Source of the DNA: Pachyseris speciosa
Lineage: Eukaryota > Cnidaria > Anthozoa > Scleractinia > Pachyseridae
Reading direction: 5' to 3'
DNA length: 64,000 nt
NCBI GenBank assembly: GCA_016490735.1
Contig: JAEMWC010000107.1
Span: 28,501-92,500, forward strand
Both the position numbers and the translations under genes were made by a program. A model generated the notes under the pieces. It did not search any database, was not told the origin of the DNA, and was given only the letters and a program-made list of their open reading frames with translations. Below, piece after piece: positions 59,709-64,000 of this stretch (positions are counted from its first letter, which is position 1; each line of letters opens with the position of its first letter).

Positions 59709-60321
59709 ATGGCAGCAGCACGTATGCAGGAAGAGGTGTTAAACGAGTTTTATGCCCCGGCCGCGCAAGATGGGGCAGCTCTGGTAGAGCAAATTTTTGA
59801 TCACTTCGTCGTTGCATGGGACGATTTTCAGGGATGGAACCAAGTTTGGAGAATGGACGTTTCTCCAGAAAACTAATACAAAAGTGACATTAAAGGATTT
59901 TTGACAACGTTATGAGAGAAGACGCTTTTGATGCAATTCAAGAAGGAATTTACAAATTTGGAGGCATCGAAACAAGTTGGTATGGAAGTCTTTTTCGAGC
60001 GAGAAGTTCGCAACGAAGAAAACGAATTGGAAACGATAACGCAGAAACACTATTTCAAAGGAGAAACAAACACTAATTTAGAAAACGATGACGCTGAATT
60101 TAAAAACCAGATTGATCAGTTTGTTGAAAGAATTCGAGGGGAAATTGACGGATGATCTGCGAAAGGTTCAGGATGGGCGGTCGGTGGCATAACTCGTGCT
60201 TACGTAAATATCGCAAATTACGAACCCTTTCCTTCCTTGCCCACTAAAACTGAAAAATAAAAAAGCAATAATCAACGTTGAAAACAGAGACAACGAATGT
60301 TTGAAATGGGCCCTACAGAGC
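59709..60321 (+). pseudogene. Decayed fragment of a polymerase-B-type mobile element protein
   Basis: Several frames in order give coding-like pieces: an ATG-started piece from 59709, an acidic piece 59928-60155 ending FVERIRGEIDG, then GSGWAV near 60168 and KAIINVENRDNECLKW at about 60259-60311. The order and the last motif match my memory of proteins from elements with protein-primed type B DNA polymerase (Polinton/Maverick-like). Each piece is in a different frame and the copy ends abruptly at 60321, where the dispersed repeat starts. Only the N-terminal part is present; no polymerase catalytic motif is visible. Assignment is from pattern memory and uncertain. Confidence 0.45.
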
Positions 60322-60772
60322 AAATATTCTGGTACATTTACCCCCCAAATCCCGAAAGTGTGCGACTCCATTCTAGTAACTCTATTGAAATTGCAACCCC
60401 ATTATAGTCAATCCAGTCGTGAAAATGCAACCCATCCAGCGGCAATTACGTAACAGGTCAAAAGAAAAGGTCCCAGGCTCGCTGATATGTTTCTGTTTCG
60501 TTCACTTGTGAAACTGTCTTCTCGCTTTCTCTATCTTTTCGTCTGCAACTGCACAAGAGTTTTGCTTTTTATTCCACACAATGTTTTTCTTGGATTTCTC
60601 TTAATTGGCCTTGGCTTGAAACCAGTCCTGGGAGTGTGGAATGTTTGTATCATGTATTCAATCCCACCATCCAACGACAGCATTTTGATTGACAACTGCA
60701 ATTTGCGACAAATAGAGCTTTTTGCATAATGGCGAACGATTTGGTTATTCTTTTGTAAGTACAGGCACCGCG
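60320..60772. repeat. Host repeat with uninterrupted ISL2EU target site
   Basis: Collinear with 48547-48923 and 55775-55850 but without the transposon; the joined site is GCAATTTGCG at 60698-60707. Also collinear with the first part of each 1983-bp unit. Confidence 0.9.
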
Positions 60773-60777
60773 CACCA

Positions 60778-62435
60778 ATAGTGAGATGAGATCCGAACCG
60801 CTGAAAAAATTTCAAATCCTGATTTTTCTAATAAACTCGGCGTGAATATAGAAAAGGCTGCCTTATTGGAGAGAAGGGAGAAGGGTGAAATAAGTTAATG
60901 CTTTTTTGTTGTTGTTTTTATGCTTCAGCTATTTGTTTTCAAGGATAAACAGTCTAGAAGGAGTAAAAAAAAAGGTAGTAATGGATTTTTAAGAAATTTG
61001 AAGAGGATAATGGCATATGAAGGTGGAATATAGAAATGAATATGAATATAATAAGAGACGCCAAATCGAGGGCGTTACAGAGTGCACATGGCTTTGTCGT
61101 TCTTTGTTGTGTCCAAGTCTAGTCAGCCAATTTCATGAAGAAAGATAAACCTGAAACGGACTTTTCCCTTCTAGGGCGACATAGATTCGAATTCTTGTAA
61201 TACTGTGTAATATCAACATTCGAGCTTAATTAATGGTTCGACGCTTTCGTGACTAAAAAAGAAGCGTTTTCCTTTTCTTTTATCATGACTCGGCATACAG
61301 CTGTTTCTAAGGTAACGCAAAACAACAAATAGCAACAAGCGACAGGAATACCCACGCGCTATGTTTCACTTAAGCACGTGGCGATTCAAACAGTACAAGA
61401 CAATATCAACGAATACAGGATAAAAGAAAAAACCGGGTATATCATTGTAGACTCAGATAAACGTCAATACAGTATTTCAGTAGACGAATAAAACTAAATT
61501 TAAACTAAAAAAATAGCTGTATATTTTATCTTTGCGTGAGATCCACAGTGTACGGCTATTTGTGACGTATATATGCCAATTATTATTATGCCTTGGGCAT
61601 CTTCTATGCTTCTTTACCTTGTTAGGATATTTCTTATAGGTTTTCAGTTTTTCACACTTACTAATATAAATATAAAATAACCAGTTTAAAACAAAACAAA
61701 ATCATTTTTTCTTTCGATAGTCGTACTTCAGCCGAGCCGAATCGATTTCAACGAATTAAGTTTATGTGAAGTACGGCGTCTGAATCAATTCGGAACGGCT
61801 GATTTAATTTAGATCGGCTGAGCAATTAATCCCGCCTTGCTCAGCCGGGAAGAACGGCTGAAGAACGGCTGTAGAGCGGCTTCGATTCAGACGCCGTATT
61901 TCACGTGAGCTGAATCAAATGTATAAATCATTTTAATGTATTTTTCATGATGTTTTTTTCATGAGAGCATGCACAAAGGAGTGTTGCAGAAGAAAAAAAA
62001 AAGGCTTGGCCGGCCAAACTCAAGGAAGATGACATGTGTACTTCATGTTTCGGCCGCATAAAGCTCGGCGTCTGAATCAATTCAGCCAGGATTAATTATT
62101 TAGGTCGGCCTTTCGTTGAATTCGATTCGCCTCGGCTGAAGTACGGCGTCTGAAACGGGCCTAAGCCGCCAAATTGAATATCGATTTCTCAAATGCAAGG
62201 CAACGTCAAGCTTGATGCACCTGAAATCTTTTTCCTCGCTTAGCCAAATCCGGCAAAATTATTTTAAAAGATAGAAATATCTACACAACTCCTCATCAAA
62301 TCGCTCCCAAATTCGTGTCAAGTAATAATTCTCAGGTAGTTAGTTTAACTAAAAACGGACCTAAAATACTATTGGTGTACTTGACTATGACAATTAATTA
62401 AGGACTTCTGACTGCCCAGTGAGATTTTTACCTAC
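60778..62435. repeat. Third segmental copy of the DOMON exon 1 downstream region
   Basis: Collinear with 56336-58268, including the MITE (61722-62170), which is slightly longer here. It begins abruptly after the 60320-60772 repeat. Confidence 0.85.
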
Positions 62436-62550
62436 CCGCAGATAACCTGTTCCGTTACTTAAGACTCCTCCAACTGCGACATCGTAGTTCGTCATGTTGT
62501 TAGGGGCAAACAAAGCGAAGCCAAACCCGACCCAGCCGGTCGCCCGAACC
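62436..62550 (-). pseudogene. Truncated DOMON exon 1
   Basis: Contains the donor (CGG|GTAGGT) and the second half of the exon (GWVGFGFALFAPNN through GTGYLR). The start codon, signal peptide and first half are missing because the sequence switches at 62550/62551 to the dispersed repeat of 1453-2040. It cannot be expressed as a secreted protein on its own. Confidence 0.9.
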
Positions 62551-63540
62551 GCGCACTGTATGATTTATTCCTTATTCATAAGATTTCCTTTGCTATCCCC
62601 TTAAATCTGCGTTAGAGTTATCCCCAGGACCCATAGCCTCCTTCGCAGACGTCTTTGGGCTCGCCACGCGTATCTCCCCACGAACGTCTGCTGAGCTGAA
62701 CGGCCACTTCCGTTCGCCGGCGGTTAGCCTTTGTTTTGAACAAACCAATAACGAGCTGCGTAAGAATGGAAATCGACACCCGATTCACGTGCATCGTCTG
62801 TGATAATGATCCCGGGGTCGAAGTCCTACTTTCAAAAAATTGGAAAATGAACTATGATTGGCTAACCACCGCGAACGGAAGTGGCAGTTCAGTTCAGCAG
62901 ACGTTCGTGGGTAAGGAACGCGTGACAAGCCCAAAGACGTCTGCGAAAGAGGGTATAGGACCCAAGATGTGTCTCTTATTGTCATACGTTTTGGGGTAGT
63001 TAATACTTATCCCTGAAACTATTTTGTTTAGTATCATTCAACCCTACTGAAATTCTAACAGGGCTTCCAGAGTGAGAGCAATTAATTCTCTCCAACGTCT
63101 GACAGCTAGAGGCAGTCACGGAGAAGTAACTCCTATTAATAGCGTCCTTTGAGTCATATAACAAATTCTTTTATTGACCAAGCTTTTTCGGTCAAGGTGG
63201 CGAAATATTAGTTTTGTTTTTTTTTACTTGGCAAATATCTGGCCGCCATCTTGACCTCACGATTGGCAAAAAAAACCATATTTATAGCTTGTACTTGGCC
63301 TAAAAAGAAGACATTTAGGATTTTTGCTTCAAAGTTAAAGTTACTTCGTACGACAAAATGAAGTTTAATTTCAATTTCTTAAAAAATAAATTAGCGCCAA
63401 ATTGGCCTCAATTGAATAGCTGTACTTTAAGTTTAGCTAGGTGTCCCTAATTAGCTAACTTGTACCTAAATACATTGGCATGGAAATAAATTACAGTTAT
63501 TATAAAAATAAAAATTATAATAATCACAATAATCACAATA
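62551..63540. repeat. Dispersed repeat, copy paralogous to 1453-2040
   Basis: Same orientation as 1453-2040, starting at GCGCACTGTATGA in both and running into the terminal microsatellite. Interrupted by the element at 62634-62955. Confidence 0.8.
62634..62955. mobile_element. 322-bp MITE with about 95-bp inverted repeats and 9-bp target duplication
   Basis: Ends TAGCCTCCTTCGCAGACGTC and, on the reverse strand, TACCCTCTTTCGCAGACGTC. Arms continue through CACGAACGTCTGCTGA and CCACTTCCGTTCG. Flanks are CAGGACCCA (62625-62633) and TAGGACCCA (62956-62964). The empty paralogue at 1531-1539 has a single TAGGACCCA. A 9-bp duplication with long inverted repeats is typical of Mutator-like elements. 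The open frame at 62736-62999 is within it and is not a gene. Confidence 0.9.
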
Positions 63541-63544
63541 ATTA

Positions 63545-63547
63545 CTC

Positions 63548-63590
<43 letters not shown>

Positions 63591-63678
63591 TAGCAGTAGT
63601 AGTAGTAAAAGTAGTAGAAGTAGTAGCAGTAGTAGCAAGGGTAGTAGTAGCAGTAGCAGCAGTAGTAGTAGCAGTACC

Positions 63679-63724
<46 letters not shown>

Positions 63725-63765
63725 CTAGTACTAGTAGTAGTAGTAGTAGCAGTAGTAGTAGCAGG

Positions 63766-63809
<44 letters not shown>

Positions 63810-63826
63810 CAGCAGCAGCAGCAGTA

Positions 63827-63872
<46 letters not shown>

Positions 63873-64000
63873 CAGTAGCAGTAGCAGTAGCAGTAGGTAG
63901 CAGTAGCAGTAGCAGTAGCAGTAGCAGTAGCAGTAGTAGTGGTAGTGGTAGTGGTAGTGGTAGTTGTAGTGGTAGTAGTAGTAATAGTAGTAGTAGCAGT
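63545..64000. repeat. Long compound microsatellite (ATT)n-(AGT)n with AGC and GGT variants
   Basis: About 450 bases of ATT, AGT, AGC and GGTAGT units running off the right edge; the same motif order as 2078-2334. Interrupted and variant units show it is old or a composite. Confidence 0.95.

Noticed and set aside
63447..63638. Leu/Ile-rich open frame as a membrane protein
   Set aside because: It is a translation of the (ATT)n/(AGT)n microsatellite.

Overview
The window is non-coding-rich, intron-containing, AT-rich animal DNA. The evidence is canonical GT/AG introns, secreted DOMON-domain genes, a Harbinger-like/ISL2EU transposon with a THAP transposase and a YqaJ nuclease, LINE tails, tRNA- and 5S-derived repeats, many foldback MITEs and long trinucleotide microsatellites. 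Together these fit a cnidarian, most likely an anthozoan such as a coral. The taxon is an inference from content, not a match.

The main host gene lies on the minus strand, 31110 down to 11363. I could assemble it completely by hand: 12 exons, all with consensus splice sites and compatible phases, giving about 767 residues. It encodes a signal peptide, four consecutive DOMON domains (each built from three exons in the same phase pattern 0-0-1), a Ser/Thr-rich linker between domains 1 and 2, and a hydrophobic C-terminal tail that looks like a GPI-anchor signal or a membrane anchor. Domains 2 and 3 come from a recent 3.8-kb tandem duplication (13270-17045 and 17046-20915). Intron 1 carries a three-copy, 1983-bp tandem array (24229-30177).

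Three further first-exon relatives lie on the same strand. 3239-2973 is a divergent paralogue whose remaining exons would lie off the left edge. 58535-58269 is a near-copy of exon 1 with duplicated promoter DNA but no recognised downstream exons. 62550-62436 is a truncated copy fused to an unrelated repeat. The locus is therefore a minus-strand DOMON family growing by exon and segment duplication.

The other clear coding unit is a 6.85-kb ISL2EU-type DNA transposon (48924-55774) with 55-bp perfect terminal inverted repeats and a 2-bp AT target duplication. It encodes a SWIM-zinc-finger/YqaJ nuclease (plus strand) and a THAP + DDE transposase (minus strand, one frameshift). A paralogous empty site exists at 60701. 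A truncated LINE and smaller repeats are nested inside it.

The remainder is repeats. Left to right: a dispersed repeat and microsatellites (1-2340); a 3.7-kb foldback element with long inverted arms (4236-7950); dispersed duplicates (8380-10400 and 38095-39620); foldback MITEs (10597-10900); tandem tRNA-derived SINEs and a long hairpin (32640-33742); a head-to-head pair of 5S-rRNA-like genes in a 1.4-kb inverted repeat (40234-41617); an inverted copy of part of the 5-7 kb element with a LINE tail (43105-44870); and a decayed polymerase-B-type mobile-element fragment (59709-60321). No gene is supported between 33750 and 38090.
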